DNA of 64,000 nt from an uncultured Steroidobacter sp. (GTDB lineage Bacteria; Pseudomonadota; Gammaproteobacteria; Steroidobacterales; Steroidobacteraceae). The notes below the pieces were generated by a model. That model saw only the letters and a program-made list of their open reading frames with translations, made no database searches and was not told the origin of the DNA. The stretch lies in the NCBI GenBank assembly GCA_938008435.1, contig CALLKK010000009.1:310001-374000 (forward strand). Direction: 5' to 3'. Positions 62,708 to 64,000 of this stretch are shown one piece after another (position 1 is the stretch's first letter; every line of letters starts with the position of its first letter). A program made the position numbers and the translations under genes.

Positions 62708-64000
62708 ATGCCTCGCACCATTCCCCTCTCCGATATCCGTAACATCGGCATCATCGCTCACGTCGACGCAGGCAAGACCACGACGACCGAACGCATCCTC
62801 TACTACACGGGACGCAAGCACACGATCGTCGACGTCCACGAGACCAAGGATTTGAAGAGCTCGACGACGACGGATTACATGGAACAGGAGCAAAAGCGCG
62901 GCATCACGATCCAATCCGCTGCCGTTTCTGCGTTCTGGCGCAAGAAAAAGATCAACGTCATCGACACTCCGGGCCACGTCGACTTCACCATCGAAGTCAA
63001 TCGCTCGCTGCGCGTGCTCGACGGGGCAGTCGTCGTTTTCGACGGCGTCGCCGGCGTGGAGCCGCAGTCCGAAACGAACTGGCGTTTGGCCGACAATTAC
63101 GGCGTGCCGCGCATTTGCTACGTCAACAAGATGGACCGTAGCGGCGCCGGCTTCCTGCGCTGCGTGGACATGATCAAGACGCGCCTCGGCGCGCGCCCCC
63201 TGCCCGTGCAGCTGCCGATCGGCTCGGAAGACAAGTTCAAGGGAATGATCGATCTGGTCGAGATGAAAGCGCTCGTGTGGGAATCCGACGATCGCGATGC
63301 GAAGCCGGTACCGTACGAGATCACGCCGGATCTGGCCGACAAGCTCGACATCACGGTACCGAGCGATCGCGCCATCCTCGCGCAGATCGAGAGGTACCGA
63401 AACGAGCTAGTCGATACGTGCCTCGAGCAGGACGACGAAGCCATGGAAGCGTATCTGAACGACGGCGTGGTGCCTTCGGCCGACGTGCTGCGCAAGTGTC
63501 TGCGCAAGGGCACGATCAGCGGCGCCTTCAACCCGGTGCTTTGCGGCTCGTCCTACAAGAACAAGGGCGTCACGCAAGTGCTCGACGCGGTCGTCGACTA
63601 CCTGCCCGCACCGACGGACGTTGCGGCGATCAAGACGGTCGATGCCGACGGCAATCCGATCGGCGAGCGCATCTGCTCCGACGATGAGCCGTTTGCCGGG
63701 CTTGCGTTCAAGGTGATCAACGACGCCTACGGCGCGCTCACCTTCGTGCGCGTGTACTCGGGCGTGCTCACCAAGGGCATGTCGATCATGAACTCGACGC
63801 GCGGCAAGCGCGAGAAGATCGGCCGCATGGTCGAGATGTTCGCTCAGCACGCCAATCCGATCGAAGAAGCGCGCGCGGGCGACATCATCGCGCTCGTCTC
63901 GCTCGCCGAAACCGACACCGGCGATACGCTGTGCGACGCCAATGCGCCCGTCGTACTCGAGCGCATGCGCTTCCCCGAGCCCGTCATCAGCGTGTCGGTA
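62708..64000 (+). CDS. fusA: Elongation factor G, N-terminal part (runs off the window); probable second paralogue
   Basis: 431 residues are present. GTPase motifs: AHVDAGKTTTTERIL, DTPGHVDFTIEV, NKMD; switch I region KSSTTTDYMEQEQKRGITI. Domain II starts near 310 (FKVINDAYGALTFVRVYSGV). The switch-I stretch (VDVHETKDLKSSTTTDYM) and domain G' differ from the usual gammaproteobacterial FusA, where TMDWMEQEQERGITI is standard, and there is no rpsL-rpsG upstream. It is therefore likely a second EF-G (EF-G2-like), of unknown special role. GGAAGC lies just upstream of the ATG. Confidence 0.88.
   Translation, partial: MPRTIPLSDIRNIGIIAHVDAGKTTTTERILYYTGRKHTIVDVHETKDLKSSTTTDYMEQEQKRGITIQSAAVSAFWRKKKINVIDTPGHVDFTIEVNRSLRVLDGAVVVFDGVAGVEPQSETNWRLADNYGVPRICYVNKMDRSGAGFLRCVDMIKTRLGARPLPVQLPIGSEDKFKGMIDLVEMKALVWESDDRDAKPVPYEITPDLADKLDITVPSDRAILAQIERYRNELVDTCLEQDDEAMEAYLNDGVVPSADVLRKCLRKGTISGAFNPVLCGSSYKNKGVTQVLDAVVDYLPAPTDVAAIKTVDADGNPIGERICSDDEPFAGLAFKVINDAYGALTFVRVYSGVLTKGMSIMNSTRGKREKIGRMVEMFAQHANPIEEARAGDIIALVSLAETDTGDTLCDANAPVVLERMRFPEPVISVSV

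Overview
The window is about 64 kb of high-GC, densely packed chromosomal DNA. It encodes HrpB, TesB, CstA with YbdD, an azurin with a four-ligand blue-copper site, periplasmic trehalase, OtsA/OtsB and PqqABCDE. This mix, with several DUF families common in that group, suggests an aerobic gammaproteobacterium near the Lysobacterales/Steroidobacterales/Nevskiales. That placement is inference from gene content only. I see no rRNA, tRNA, CRISPR array, insertion sequence or prophage. The window starts inside tesB and ends inside an EF-G gene.

Layout. 0-9.5 kb: tesB (partial), hrpB, small unknown proteins, a HIT protein, acetyl-CoA synthetase, an NlpC/P60 lipoprotein, an M28 peptidase and a SemiSWEET-like protein. 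9.5-12.5 kb: a minus-strand signalling operon (CHASE3 histidine kinase, Fis-type HTH protein, NarL-type regulator), followed by a strong terminator that appears to close a GGA-rich, Rsm/Csr-like small RNA. 12.7-17 kb: envelope lipoproteins (one with a BON domain), ketopantoate reductase, and a two-domain VOC protein with a histone-H1-like tail. 17-21 kb: cstA-ybdD, a 25-residue membrane peptide gene with its own promoter, and a bactofilin coupled to a zinc-ribbon gene. 21-26.6 kb: MFS transporter, WYL regulator, apt, an isochorismatase-like hydrolase and an SH3 protein.

26.6-32.1 kb: pqqABCDE on the minus strand, divergent from a histidine kinase/response regulator pair, with a CATGA inverted repeat between them. 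32-41 kb: a six-repeat lipoprotein, M1 aminopeptidase, alpha/beta hydrolase, and a 1131-residue secreted propeller-HEAT-cytochrome c protein. That protein could be a quinone-linked dehydrogenase that sends electrons towards azurin. 40.9-50.3 kb: a stand-alone 5'-3' exonuclease, pirin, periplasmic trehalase, a TolB-like propeller, OtsB, OtsA, azurin and an MscS channel. Together the trehalose genes and the channel look like an osmotic-stress neighbourhood.

50.6-64 kb: small membrane proteins and lipoproteins, a DUF1624-like membrane protein, a GH43 glycosidase, an aldo/keto reductase, a DUF1593 secreted hydrolase, a glycerate-kinase-like enzyme, a large hybrid histidine kinase and the start of an EF-G that looks like a second paralogue. 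Two intergenic stretches (about 19.6 and 55.8 kb) carry the same family of short ~20-bp direct repeats.
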